Below are positions 37,316 through 45,955 of a DNA stretch of 47,834 bases, piece after piece (position 1 is the stretch's first letter; every line of letters begins with the position of its first letter). The DNA is from Bacillota bacterium. GTDB lineage: Bacteria > Bacillota > Limnochordia > Darwinibacteriales > Darwinibacteriaceae. The stretch is from the NCBI GenBank assembly GCA_012518735.1, contig JAAYRO010000004.1:1-47834 (forward strand), given 5' to 3'. Made by a program: the position numbers and the translations under genes. A model generated the notes under the pieces. The model had not been told where the DNA came from, did not search any database, and saw only the letters and a list, made by a program, of their open reading frames with translations.

Positions 37316-39552
37316 AAACGAAGTATACAAAAACCCGGGATGTCCGGGTTTTTTGTTTCTTCGGTCTCTTTTGGCTGCGGTTCTGCAGGCTTTTGTGGGG
37401 TCTGGGGAGGCTGTTCGGGAGTAGATGGCTTTTGGGGCTCCTCAGGAGTTTCAGGTGACGGTTCCCCTGGTTCTTCTGGTTCTGGTACAGGCTCTTCTGG
37501 GACCGGTTCAACAGGTACCTCAGGTGGTACTTCTGGTGTAGTAGGCGTGGGCTCCACAGGCACCTCTTCTGGCCTTTCTGGTAAGATTGGTTCCATGGGC
37601 TGTGTCGGTGGTTCTTCTGGTATCAGCGGTGTAAGAGGGATTTTTGGTGTTATCTGTTTGGGCGGCAGGGCACAGGGAGCATAACGGGTAGGTTTTGTCC
37701 CCTTAGCAAAAGCGTCCAGCTCTACATATTCACACCGTTCAGTGGCTAACAAGCCGGTGAAAACATCAATTAAGACACCGGTTTCAACATTGACTGGAAC
37801 GGAAAATTCTTGTTTAGAACGGCCCTTCAAGACTTTCTCCATATACTCAGCCCACATAGGACCAGCAGTAGAACTGCCATACCCTTCGATTGGTTTTCGG
37901 TTGTCGTTTCCAATAAATATACAGGTTACAAGATCCGGTGTATACCCAATAAACCATAAATCGACGTTTTCATTTGTAGTACCTGTTTTGGCTGCTGCGG
38001 GGCGAGCGATATCTACGTTTTTACCAGTTCCGTAGTCTAAGACTGCTTCCAGCATATTTGTCATTAGATATGCCTGTTCGTTTGTGAGCACAGTCTGAGG
38101 TTTTTCTTCAAACCTCATTACCTCATTCCCTTCAGAATCAATGACCCGCAGAATTGAGGTAGGTGGATGGAAGAGACCTCCATTAGCAAAGGGAACGTAG
38201 GCTCCTGCCATGGCCAGCGGCGAAACACCTTCTGTAATGCCTCCTAGGGCTAAGGCCAGATTCCGGTCCTCATTGACAAGCTTCAATCCTACCTCTTGGG
38301 CAAATGCAAATCCCTTGGCCACACCAATTTTATTAAGGGTCCAGACTGCTGCGTTATTGAGGGAAAGGGCAATGGCGTGTTTCATTGTTACCGGTCCCCA
38401 ATACTGCTCTCCATAGTTTTGAGGTGAATAACCAGCATATTCCTTAGGAACGTCTTCTACAATGCTGTTCATCTGCATACCTTCTTTCAATGCTGCCGCA
38501 TAGATAATGGGCTTAATGGCGGAACCAGGTTGGCGTTTAGCCTGTACAGCTCGATTAAATTGGCTTTCTAAATAGCTGCGGCCGCCTACCATAGTCAAAA
38601 TATGGCCGTTTTTTGGGTCTAAAGCCACTAGAGCTCCTTGATAGGGCTGATTCTGAAAAATATCTTCTGCAGTGGTTTGGTATTTTAAGTCTAGGGTGGT
38701 GTGCACTCGCAATCCTCCTTGAAAGACTGCTGTTTCTCCCAGCTCATCAATGAGGTATTTCGTCACATAATCGGCAAAATAGCGGGCCTTTCCTCCGGTT
38801 CTCCTCTGAAGTTCGATTTTGGCGTTCTGTGCCACTTCTTTTTCTTGGACGGTGATTGCCTCTGCCGCGGCCATTCGTCCTAAGACTACATTGCGCCGTT
38901 CGCGGGCTCCCTCGAGATTAGAGTAAGGCGAATAGGCAGATGGAGCTCGAGGAAGACCTGCGATGAGAGCACATTCTGCTAAATCGAGTTCAGAAACGGG
39001 TTTTCCAAAGTACGTTTGAGCTGCTGCTTCTACTCCATAAGCTCCTTCTCCAAAATAGATTTGATTTAGATAAGCTTCTAATATTTGATTTTTTGAATAT
39101 CTCCATTCTAGAACAATAGCTAACACCGCTTCTTCAATTTTTCGAATATAGCTTTTTTGGGGATAGAGAAAGATGTTGCGGGCCAACTGCTGTGTAATGG
39201 TACTTCCTCCCTGTGCTCGCCGCCCTTCCCGCAAGTTTACCCAGAGGGCCCTTACGATACTGCGCAGATCAACGCCCTTATGTTTATAAAATCGTACATC
39301 TTCTACTGCCACAATGGCCTCCTTTAAGTCAGCAGGCATTTGATTGAGAGAGACAAACGTCCCCTGCTCACCTAAGCGAATGATTACTTCACCGCTGCGA
39401 TCGAAAATGACCGCACCTTCCATTGGTCGGTTCAGCTCATAGTCTCGAACAGTCATGACTCCTCGGGCAAATAAAATAACAGTAGAAACAGCCATGAGTC
39501 CAATTATTACAGCCAAAACCACATACCACCGATGTCGAATCCACCGCCACAT
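37228..39552 (-). CDS. Class A penicillin-binding protein (glycosyltransferase-transpeptidase)
   Basis: This bifunctional enzyme polymerises and cross-links peptidoglycan at the outer face of the membrane. From ATG 39552, nine bases after AAGGGGG, it has a membrane anchor ([20 protein letters not shown]) and then a GT51 domain with catalytic Glu in [10 protein letters not shown] and [15 protein letters not shown]. The transpeptidase domain follows with active Ser in PGSAIKP, SLNN and KTGTT. The C-terminal tail is Pro/Glu/Thr-rich, as in many Bacillota PBP1s. The frame then runs through the rpsI terminator hairpin and 88 nt into rpsI antisense, adding an unconventional end ([12 protein letters not shown]...). 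No minus-strand frame has a stop before that hairpin. Sporulation or vegetative role cannot be decided. Confidence 0.93.
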   Translation of the reverse strand: MWRWIRHRWYVVLAVIIGLMAVSTVILFARGVMTVRDYELNRPMEGAVIFDRSGEVIIRLGEQGTFVSLNQMPADLKEAIVAVEDVRFYKHKGVDLRSIVRALWVNLREGRRAQGGSTITQQLARNIFLYPQKSYIRKIEEAVLAIVLEWRYSKNQILEAYLNQIYFGEGAYGVEAAAQTYFGKPVSELDLAECALIAGLPRAPSAYSPYSNLEGARERRNVVLGRMAAAEAITVQEKEVAQNAKIELQRRTGGKARYFADYVTKYLIDELGETAVFQGGLRVHTTLDLKYQTTAEDIFQNQPYQGALVALDPKNGHILTMVGGRSYLESQFNRAVQAKRQPGSAIKPIIYAAALKEGMQMNSIVEDVPKEYAGYSPQNYGEQYWGPVTMKHAIALSLNNAAVWTLNKIGVAKGFAFAQEVGLKLVNEDRNLALALGGITEGVSPLAMAGAYVPFANGGLFHPPTSILRVIDSEGNEVMRFEEKPQTVLTNEQAYLMTNMLEAVLDYGTGKNVDIARPAAAKTGTTNENVDLWFIGYTPDLVTCIFIGNDNRKPIEGYGSSTAGPMWAEYMEKVLKGRSKQEFSVPVNVETGVLIDVFTGLLATERCEYVELDAFAKGTKPTRYAPCALPPKQITPKIPLTPLIPEEPPTQPMEPILPERPEEVPVEPTPTTPEVPPEVPVEPVPEEPVPEPEEPGEPSPETPEEPQKPSTPEQPPQTPQKPAEPQPKETEETKNPDIPGFCILRFYRLENCGALRAFFKPYFFLSFIRGSRVR
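37329..37352. terminator. Bidirectional terminator between rpsI and the PBP gene
   Basis: AAAAACCCGG and CCGGGTTTTT form a ten-pair stem around GATGT. A and T tracts on both sides make it competent on both strands. On the plus strand it ends rpsI. On the minus strand it lies inside the PBP reading frame, before that frame's stop codon at 37228-37230. Confidence 0.85.
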
Positions 39553-39571
39553 GCCGCTTAACCCCCTTTGC

Positions 39572-39620
39572 CCTTAGTATCTGCGTATGACAAAGGATCC
39601 ATTCGCATATCATACTAAGG
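39572..39620. repeat. Inverted repeat in the divergent promoter region
   Basis: CCTTAGTAT (39572-39580) and ATACTAAGG (39612-39620) are perfect nine-base inverted arms 31 nt apart, located between the divergent PBP and NfeD-like genes. ATGACA (39588-39593) with CATACT (39611-39616) after 17 bp could be a plus-strand promoter inside it. It may be an operator or paired promoter elements. Confidence 0.55.
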
Positions 39621-39637
39621 ACACAGGGAGGGGTTCT

Positions 39638-39856
39638 ATGTCTATCTGGTTTTTCTGGCTTTTGTTCAGTGTAATGCTGTTTATTGGCGCCTTGGGGAGA
39701 GTAGGTGTTTTCTTGTCCTGCTTTACGGCTGGTGCTCTTGCTGGTCTCACCGCTGCTCTTTGGGGTGCAGAACTGGATTGGCAGCTCCGTCTGTTTCTAC
39801 TTGTAACAATCCTTGGAATTGGGGTGATTAAACACAGACGCATAAATCCCATTTAA
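39638..39856 (+). CDS. Small membrane protein resembling the NfeD membrane region
   Basis: ATG 39638 follows GGGAGGGG; the longer frame from 39587 has no ribosome binding site and covers the inverted repeat. The 72 residues have two or three hydrophobic spans (WFFWLLFSVMLFIGALG; SCFTAGALAGLTAALWGAEL; LFLLVTILGIGVI). The pattern of an Ala/Gly-rich middle span followed by LDWQLRLFLL resembles the membrane part of NfeD-family proteins, which partner with stomatins. The C-terminal OB domain of full NfeD is absent. Family assignment is tentative. Confidence 0.5.
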   Translation: MSIWFFWLLFSVMLFIGALGRVGVFLSCFTAGALAGLTAALWGAELDWQLRLFLLVTILGIGVIKHRRINPI

Positions 39857-39956
39857 TGTTGACAAATTCTCCAGACTCGTCTATCTCATGGGCTCTTTTT
39901 TGGCTTTTATATGTTTATGTTCGTGCGGAGAATTATGGTTATCGTACCCCCTTTAG

Positions 39957-40088
39957 ATTCTGGCCTACCGGTTAGGTCACCAATTCGCTGATAAAGCCTG
40001 GATCAAGTGCGGTGTCTGTGCCGCCAACTGTCCATTTGGACTGCTTACGTTGGAGAAAGTGTCTGAAGGACGCAAACAAGCAGCTTAA
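39957..40088 (+). pseudogene. Ferredoxin-like 4Fe-4S fragment without start codon
   Basis: After an in-frame TAG (39954-39956), 43 codons read to TAA 40086-40088. They include WIKCGVCAANCPFGLLTLE, a single 4Fe-4S motif (CxxCxxxCP), and the end EGRKQAA. There is no ATG, GTG or TTG before the motif. This is best explained as the decayed 3' end of a ferredoxin-domain gene. The surrounding gap, 39857-40146, otherwise holds only a TTGACA at 39859 with a poor -10 (TATCTC). Confidence 0.5.
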
Positions 40089-40146
40089 AGGAACGGTCAG
40101 AAAGGGCCATGTCCAAGCATAGCCCTTATTTTGAATTCATTCATTT

Positions 40147-40176
40147 TTGACAACTCTTTCCTAGATGGTCTATAAT
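40147..40176 (+). promoter_or_regulatory. Promoter of trxA
   Basis: Consensus TTGACA (40147-40152) and consensus TATAAT (40171-40176) are 18 bp apart, giving a leader of about 27 nt before trxA. Confidence 0.88.
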
Positions 40177-40209
40177 TTAAGAGACTCATACATTGAAGGG
40201 GAGAAATCC

Positions 40210-40533
40210 ATGACTAAGATCATAGAAGTAACTGACGAAGATTTTCAAGTGGAAGTATTAGATGCGGCAGTTCCTGTTTTCGTTGATTTCTGGGCCGTAT
40301 GGTGTGCACCATGTCGGCAGATGGCACCTATATTTGAGGAGCTGGCCGAGGAATATGCAGGGAAAATCAAATTCGTGAAAGTGAATGTGGATCATGTCTC
40401 AGAAGTTGTTGGCAGGTACGGAATTATGAGTATTCCTACCCTGATGCTGTTTCACCAGGGTAACCCCATGGAGACTTTAGTGGGGGTTCAATCCAAAGAC
40501 AAGCTGATTGAGTTACTAGATCGATTTGTCTGA
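40210..40533 (+). CDS. trxA: Thioredoxin
   Basis: Thioredoxin is the cytoplasmic dithiol reductant for protein disulfides. ATG 40210 follows AAGGGGAG; the open frame upstream to 40165 would overlap the -10 box and is rejected. The 107 residues carry the active site WCAPC (WCGPC in most thioredoxins) within FVDFWAVWCAPCRQMAP and the cis-Pro loop SIPTLMLF. Promoter spacing suggests a monocistronic gene. A six-pair hairpin (CCCCGT/ACGGGG, 40547-40563) follows, without a clear T tract. Confidence 0.96.
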   Translation: MTKIIEVTDEDFQVEVLDAAVPVFVDFWAVWCAPCRQMAPIFEELAEEYAGKIKFVKVNVDHVSEVVGRYGIMSIPTLMLFHQGNPMETLVGVQSKDKLIELLDRFV

Positions 40534-40555
40534 AATCAGGGATGCACCCCGTGCT

Positions 40556-40901
40556 TAACGGGGCTTAGTTACACTGCTGCCCATGGCCTTAGTCGGCTTA
40601 GCCATGGTAATTGGGCGAATTGTTGATGCGGTGGCTGATTGAAAACTATAATTTCAAAGTGATGGGTATAGTTTGAAGATTGGCTGCTTTAGCCTCTTTT
40701 GCTGTTACAGCTTTTACTGTTCAGGAACGGAGGTCCTGACAATGACTATGCAAGCAAGAATATTAGCCGCACTAGGATTTGTTGGATTGTGGCCAGGTAC
40801 TGATTACCGTTGCTTTATGCTTCTTTATCTTAGCCGGTGTGGTAGTACTGCTTAAGTATCCAGAACATGTGGTAACGGAGGGCATAGGAACGAGTGGATA
40901 A
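40556..40901 (+). pseudogene. Wrecked remnant of a sugar-type (MFS_2/GPH-like) transporter
   Basis: Three transporter-like stretches occur in different frames. First, GLVTLLPMALVGLAMVIGRI followed by VDAVAD (40562-40618, then TGA) resembles the G..DA..DP signature early in glycoside-pentoside-hexuronide symporters. Second, LAALASFAVTAFTVQERRS (about 40677-40736) resembles the end of a mid-protein span. Third, a span ILAALGFVGLWPG (ATG 40742) continues only after a +1 shift near 40797 as VLITVALCFFILAGVVVLLK and YPEHVVTEG, like the last helix of that family. No intact gene can be read. The family call is inference from motif similarity. Confidence 0.45.
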
Positions 40902-40922
40902 TCAGAGATTGTATAAATAGGG

Positions 40923-40953
40923 AAAAGCCCTGGACTTAGAGTCTAGGGCTTTT
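40923..40953. terminator. Bidirectional terminator at the end of the RND gene
   Basis: AAAAGCCCTGGAC and GTCTAGGGCTTTT form a 13-pair stem (one G-T) with loop TTAGA. A and T tracts on both sides allow function on either strand. The minus-strand stop codon of the RND pump (40938-40936) lies in the loop. Confidence 0.88.
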
Positions 40954-43900
40954 GTGTCTCGGATTGATTAGAGCATAGACCACCGGTATAACAAATAGAG
41001 TGAGTATGGTAGAGGTGAGCAGTCCTCCAATAACGGTGACAGCTAGTGGTTTCTGGAACTCACTACCAGCACCATATCCTAACGCCACAGGGATAAGTCC
41101 AAAGATCGTTGTAATGGATGTCATTAAAATAGGACGGAGGCGAACTCGGCAGGCTTCTAAAATGGCTTCTGATACAGTAACGTTTTTCTGCTCCCTCTGT
41201 TGATTAATGTAATCGACTAAGACAATGGCGTTGTTTACAACAATTCCAGCTAAGACAATTACACCAATCATAGACATAATCCCTATGTTTCCGCCAGTGA
41301 TCCACAGAGCTAGAATGGATCCAATAAAAGCTAAAGGTATGGTAAACATGATAATAAGGGGTTGAACAAATGATTCGAATTGAGCTGCCATTACAAGATA
41401 GACCAGGATAACTGCTAACCCAAGGACCATGTATAAATCACCAATAGATTCTTCAATAACCTCCTGCATTCCCCCTATACGAACATGATAGCCAGGAGGT
41501 ATTTCCATATGATCAATAATCTCTCGTGCGGCCCCGGCTGCTTTAGAAAGCTCTAGGTCATCACCAAGCATACCTGTTACTGCAATTACTTGAAGGCGGT
41601 CAGTACGCTGAATGCTGGGTGGTGCAGGGCCAATTACTGGCTCAACTACTTGGTCAAGTAGAATAGGACTCTCTCCTAAGCCGCTGATAGAAACGGGTGA
41701 GGTAATCTTAGAGTTTAAGAGCTCATCCACTGATTCACTGCTGGGAGATTTGGGCCGCAGCACTACAGGCAGGATTCTATTTCCTACGTTAATGTCTGTG
41801 GCTTTCAGTCCAGCAGTAGCGTATCGAACCCCTAAGCCTACCTGCCCAGCTGTAAATCCTCCTAGAATACTCCGAGCTGTGTCCACATTTAGGAAAAGAT
41901 CCTGTGAGCTTTGGAAGCGAGAATTCTGGATTGAACGGAATCCTGGTACTTTTTCTAACTCATTCATAATGTGATGAGATAAATCAACTAGGACGTCTGG
42001 ATCTTCACCCCGAATTTCAATCAAAAGGTTAGGAGCTAAAAGAGTGCTGGATGAGGACCCAAAGAGGGACGTATCAGTAATATTTGTTCTTAATACACCA
42101 TGCCGATCCATGATCTTATACACATCAGATACAATCTGTTTACTGCTGCGGGTACGCTCATTGTGGGGCTTCAGAGTAATGGATAGATTAGCAGTGTTAA
42201 TTCCACCGCTAGTCATCATACTTAACAGGTCTGTATCTCCTTGATCCCCTGCTTGACTCGCCACATTCGATACCTCAGGAATGGCGAGCAGATCGTCCTC
42301 AATAGCAATAATAGTCTCCTTCACTTTGTTAATGGTGGTTCCTGCTGGTAAAATTGCAGTTACACCCAAAAACCCTTCGTCAAAGCTGGGAATAAACTCT
42401 TCCCCAAGCTGAGGATAGATGAAGACCGTAACGGTAACTGCTGCTGCAACTAATCCCAGAACAACGCCTTTGTGCTGCAGACAGGTTTGGAGGATGCTTG
42501 TATAACGATCCTGCAGTCGAGTGAAAAAGGATGGTTTGGTCTTGTTTTTCTGAACTTTAATGTTCTGCTTTAATAATTTCGCGGAGAGCATTGGTACAAC
42601 AGTTAACGATACTAGTAAAGAAGCAATCAGTGAATAGGAAATGGTCAGCCCCAGTTCTTTAAAAAGTTTCCCAGCAATGCTCTGTAAGAAAATAACAGGC
42701 AGGAACACAGAAATTGTAGTAGTGGTAGAAGCCACAATGGCTCCAGCTACCTCTGAGGCGCCTTGTTCTGCAGCCAGCTGTGGATTGATTCCTTCCGTGC
42801 GATGACGGTAGATGTTTTCCAGCACTACAATGGACGAGTCTACTAACATGCCGATTCCTAAGGCTAAGCCGCCTAAAGTCATGAGGTTTAAGGAAAGATT
42901 GGAAAAATACACTAAGACAAAACTGGCAATAATGGAAATAGGAATGGATAAAGCTATAATCAACAAGCTCTGGACGTTGCGCAGGAATAACCAGAGTACT
43001 AAGACAGCTAAGAAGCCGCCTATTATTCCGCTTGTCGCTAGGCTGCTGATGCTGTTTTTAATAAACAAAGACTGATCTGTTATGGCTGTAAATTGGAGAG
43101 CAGGGTTTTCCTCTTGGATTTTTTGCAGAGTCTCTTGGACAGTATTGGCTACTTGAACTGTATTGGCGCCGCTCTGCCGCATGATCTGCAGGAGGATAGT
43201 ATCGTTACCATTTAGACGGGTAACTCCTTCGCGGGCTTTCACATGTGTTGTAACCTCCGCCACATCAGAGAGATACGTTAAGGATGGAATCATACCTCCA
43301 AGACCTAAGACTCCAGTGCCCTGCTGCATGCCTACAATAATATCTTTCAATTCTTCTACGCTCTGAATTTGGCTGCCTGTTCGGGTAGAGTAACGGACAT
43401 CTCCATCTGTAACTGTTCCACCAGGTACAACTATGTTTTGATACATGATCAGCTGCTGGAGAATTACGGGTGTAAGACCAATCTCATCCAAATATTCAGG
43501 ATCGAACAAGACTTGAATCTCTTCCTCACTTGTTCCTAACAAACTAACCTGTGCTACACCTGGAAGCTGTTCTAACTGGGGTTTTATTTTTGAAAGTTGT
43601 TCAGAGAGTTCTACTGGTGAAAACCCGTCAGCTGTTACCCCCACAAGCAGTAAGGGAAAGTCATTAGGATCGATTTGAGCTACTACAGGGTTTTGGGTGC
43701 CTTCAGGTAGGGTAATGCTTACTTGGGCCAGATTGTTCCTAATGTTTTCTAGAGCACTGAGCATATCAGTACCCCATTCAAATTGAAGAACTATGGCAGA
43801 GACGTTTTCCATGCTGAAGGAATCCTGGCGACGTACTCCACTTACACTGGCAAGAGCTCCTTCAATAGGAATAGTAACATCTTGCTGAATGGTTTCAGCA

Positions 43901-44064
43901 GGTGCATTAGGATAAATTGTGGCTACTACTGCCACTGGGAAATTTAGATCAGGCAGAAGATCAATTCCAATTTTCTGCAGGGAGATGGCTCCAAATATTA
44001 AGGCAATAATGACGATGACAGTGACAGCGACAGGCCGTCGGACTGCAAACTTTGATAAATGCAT
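40936..44064 (-). CDS. RND-family efflux pump (SwrC/AcrB-like)
   Basis: This is a proton-driven inner-membrane exporter. The start is the ATG at 44064, six to ten bases after GAGGAGG, giving MHLSKFAVRRPVAVTVIVII and 1042 residues; the frame continues upstream to 44139 without a ribosome binding site. It has two copies of the fold: TM1, a large periplasmic-type loop, a TM2-6 block with GIGMLVDSSIVVLENIYRHR, then a second half with MSMIGVIVLAGIVVNNAIVL. The relay segment has one Asp (VDSS) rather than the AcrB Asp pair. No membrane-fusion partner is adjacent, as with B. subtilis SwrC, which exports surfactin. The substrate is unknown. Confidence 0.9.
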   Translation of the reverse strand: MHLSKFAVRRPVAVTVIVIIALIFGAISLQKIGIDLLPDLNFPVAVVATIYPNAPAETIQQDVTIPIEGALASVSGVRRQDSFSMENVSAIVLQFEWGTDMLSALENIRNNLAQVSITLPEGTQNPVVAQIDPNDFPLLLVGVTADGFSPVELSEQLSKIKPQLEQLPGVAQVSLLGTSEEEIQVLFDPEYLDEIGLTPVILQQLIMYQNIVVPGGTVTDGDVRYSTRTGSQIQSVEELKDIIVGMQQGTGVLGLGGMIPSLTYLSDVAEVTTHVKAREGVTRLNGNDTILLQIMRQSGANTVQVANTVQETLQKIQEENPALQFTAITDQSLFIKNSISSLATSGIIGGFLAVLVLWLFLRNVQSLLIIALSIPISIIASFVLVYFSNLSLNLMTLGGLALGIGMLVDSSIVVLENIYRHRTEGINPQLAAEQGASEVAGAIVASTTTTISVFLPVIFLQSIAGKLFKELGLTISYSLIASLLVSLTVVPMLSAKLLKQNIKVQKNKTKPSFFTRLQDRYTSILQTCLQHKGVVLGLVAAAVTVTVFIYPQLGEEFIPSFDEGFLGVTAILPAGTTINKVKETIIAIEDDLLAIPEVSNVASQAGDQGDTDLLSMMTSGGINTANLSITLKPHNERTRSSKQIVSDVYKIMDRHGVLRTNITDTSLFGSSSSTLLAPNLLIEIRGEDPDVLVDLSHHIMNELEKVPGFRSIQNSRFQSSQDLFLNVDTARSILGGFTAGQVGLGVRYATAGLKATDINVGNRILPVVLRPKSPSSESVDELLNSKITSPVSISGLGESPILLDQVVEPVIGPAPPSIQRTDRLQVIAVTGMLGDDLELSKAAGAAREIIDHMEIPPGYHVRIGGMQEVIEESIGDLYMVLGLAVILVYLVMAAQFESFVQPLIIMFTIPLAFIGSILALWITGGNIGIMSMIGVIVLAGIVVNNAIVLVDYINQQREQKNVTVSEAILEACRVRLRPILMTSITTIFGLIPVALGYGAGSEFQKPLAVTVIGGLLTSTILTLFVIPVVYALINPRHKSPRL

Positions 44065-44166
44065 GGTACGAATCCTCCTCAGGGGCAAAACAAATTCCAC
44101 TATACATTCTGGATAAGACCTGGATATCCTGCATTTCAAGGTCTAACAATAAAATGTGGTGATAAT

Positions 44167-44670
44167 ATGGGGAACTTCAGTAATCATTATGTACGCATAG
44201 CTTTAATACTGTTGTTAGGAGTCACCTTCTGGTGGATCCTTTCTTCTCCGAACTTTAAACAAGAGACAACTGAACAAAAGAGCACGAAACAAACACAGTC
44301 ATGGCGACTGGCCGTTAACGAAAACGACCTAGACCTATTAGCCCGGGTTGTTCATTCAGAATCTAAAGGTGAGCCGTATGATGGTCAGGTAGCAGTGGCT
44401 GCCGTTATTATAAATCGAGTTCAGCATCCTGAGTTTCCTAATACAATTCCAGGTGTGGTTTATGAACCTCTAGCCTTTTCTGTTGTGGCTAATGGGCAGA
44501 TTAACAAGCCCGCGGATGAAATATCAGTCCGAGCTGCCCATGATGCTTTAAGTGGTTTTGATCCTACAGGTGGAGCACTGTATTTTTATAATCCTTCTAA
44601 AACCCAGAGCACATGGATTAGAAACCGTCCAGTTGTAAAGACTATTGGAAAACATGTCTTTTCAAGCTAG
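44167..44670 (+). CDS. sleB: SleB-like spore cortex-lytic hydrolase
   Basis: The Hydrolase_2 (SleB/CwlJ) domain cleaves cortex peptidoglycan during germination. ATG 44167 follows GGTGAT and gives 167 residues. These comprise a signal anchor (IALILLLGVTFWWILSS), a short linker, then the catalytic domain LLARVVHSESKGEPYDGQVA with the conserved Glu, followed by INRVQHPEFPNTIPGVVYEP. The C terminus GGALYFYNPSKTQSTWI is typical. The N-terminal peptidoglycan-binding domain of Bacillus SleB is absent. ypeB follows 10 nt later, which supports the germination role. Confidence 0.88.
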   Translation: MGNFSNHYVRIALILLLGVTFWWILSSPNFKQETTEQKSTKQTQSWRLAVNENDLDLLARVVHSESKGEPYDGQVAVAAVIINRVQHPEFPNTIPGVVYEPLAFSVVANGQINKPADEISVRAAHDALSGFDPTGGALYFYNPSKTQSTWIRNRPVVKTIGKHVFSS

Positions 44671-44680
44671 GAGGGGAGTA

Positions 44681-45955
44681 ATGGGCAGATGGTTTCCTAG
44701 AAACTTTATCTTCATATTATTCGCTGTTATATTAGTAATTGTGGGGTTTGGTTTTGGTCAATATTATCTGCAGAAAGGGTATCAGACCCAAATGGAGGCA
44801 GGCTATCGAAGGGCGTTTCGGGAATTCGCAGCTAATTTAGGAAATGTGGCTTCTGAAATAGGTGTGGCGCGGGTTGCAGTAAGTGAAACTCAAGTTCATT
44901 CCATTGCCGCTAATGTGCGTCGATTCATTTACGCTGCCCAGGCCAGTTTAGGTCAACTGCCTTTAGCTGAAGTTGATTTAGAGCATATAGAGCGGGTGAT
45001 GGATCAGATTTACCGCGATACTTTCTTTTATGAACAAGGGAGGCTTTCGCAAGGAGAGATCGATGCATTATATAAGCAGGTAAGTTATTTAGACGAAGAG
45101 ATACAGGCGATCTTAAGCGGCAAAGAAACTCAATTTCCTTGGGTATCATGGAAAGAGTACTTTACAGCACGCATTTCATTTGCCGATTCATTAGCACAAG
45201 CCTTGACGGCCGTTAATGCTGGTTTGGGAGAGATGAATGATAGTGATCCGCTGACTAGATCTCGCGGTCAGATTGATGGACCAACTGTTAGTAAAGAACA
45301 GGCTGTTGATATTGCTGCGTCTTTTAGTGGTCGTGATGATGTGACTTTTGAAGTAATTAATCAAGGTGAAGGGCAGATTCCCACCTACACGGTGGAAGGC
45401 AGGGCAAATGGGGAAACTATTACTATTGAAGTTTCAAGGAGTGGCGGATTGGTTTTATGGATGATGAATCCACGAACGGTCTCTACCAGCGAATTGAGCA
45501 TTAAACAAATGGCTCAAAAGGGGAAGGTGTTTTTGGAGGAACGGGGGTTCCCTCCCGTTCATATGACAGATGTCCAGGTCCTGAATAATCGAGCTACTTT
45601 AACTTACGTCCCAGTACTAGATGGAATTTTACGATATACTGAACCTCTGAGGGTACAGGTAAGTGCGGCTGATGGAACGATCTTGGGATTCCAAGGTGTG
45701 GCGTATTATTCTTCTCGAAGTAGGGGGGAGGTGGAGACTTCTGGTGCTGACGGTCTCCAGATGGAAGCGGCCTTAAATGATCAGGTACAAGTTCTTGATG
45801 AGAAACTGGCTCTCATCTTAAATGATCAACAAGAGGAGGTTTTAACTTACCGGTTTGGGGTTCAGTATCAAGAAGACTACTTTCTGATTTACCTCAATGC
45901 CCAAACCGGTGAAGAGGAGAGAATTGTCCCTGTTGCTTCCGGCGAATTCTTCTAA
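44681..45955 (+). CDS. ypeB: Germination protein YpeB
   Basis: YpeB is required for stable SleB in the spore and is encoded beside it in Bacillus and many Clostridia. ATG 44681 lies after GGAGGGGAG, inside the gap after sleB, and gives 424 residues. It has an N-terminal membrane anchor (FIFILFAVILVIVGFGFGQY) and a helical region. C-terminal PepSY-like repeats follow (e.g. VSKEQAVDIAASFSGRDDV; LSIKQMAQKGKVFLEERGFP). It ends tail-to-tail with the polymerase gene, overlapping it by 4 nt with no terminator between them. Confidence 0.88.
   Translation: MGRWFPRNFIFILFAVILVIVGFGFGQYYLQKGYQTQMEAGYRRAFREFAANLGNVASEIGVARVAVSETQVHSIAANVRRFIYAAQASLGQLPLAEVDLEHIERVMDQIYRDTFFYEQGRLSQGEIDALYKQVSYLDEEIQAILSGKETQFPWVSWKEYFTARISFADSLAQALTAVNAGLGEMNDSDPLTRSRGQIDGPTVSKEQAVDIAASFSGRDDVTFEVINQGEGQIPTYTVEGRANGETITIEVSRSGGLVLWMMNPRTVSTSELSIKQMAQKGKVFLEERGFPPVHMTDVQVLNNRATLTYVPVLDGILRYTEPLRVQVSAADGTILGFQGVAYYSSRSRGEVETSGADGLQMEAALNDQVQVLDEKLALILNDQQEEVLTYRFGVQYQEDYFLIYLNAQTGEEERIVPVASGEFF

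Noticed and set aside
39587..39637. Upstream ATG start for the NfeD-like protein
   Set aside because: It has no ribosome binding site and would translate the inverted repeat and probable promoter; ATG 39638 follows GGGAGGGG.
40165..40209. N-terminal extension of thioredoxin
   Set aside because: It would begin upstream of and overlap the TATAAT box; ATG 40210 has a good Shine-Dalgarno and the family N terminus.
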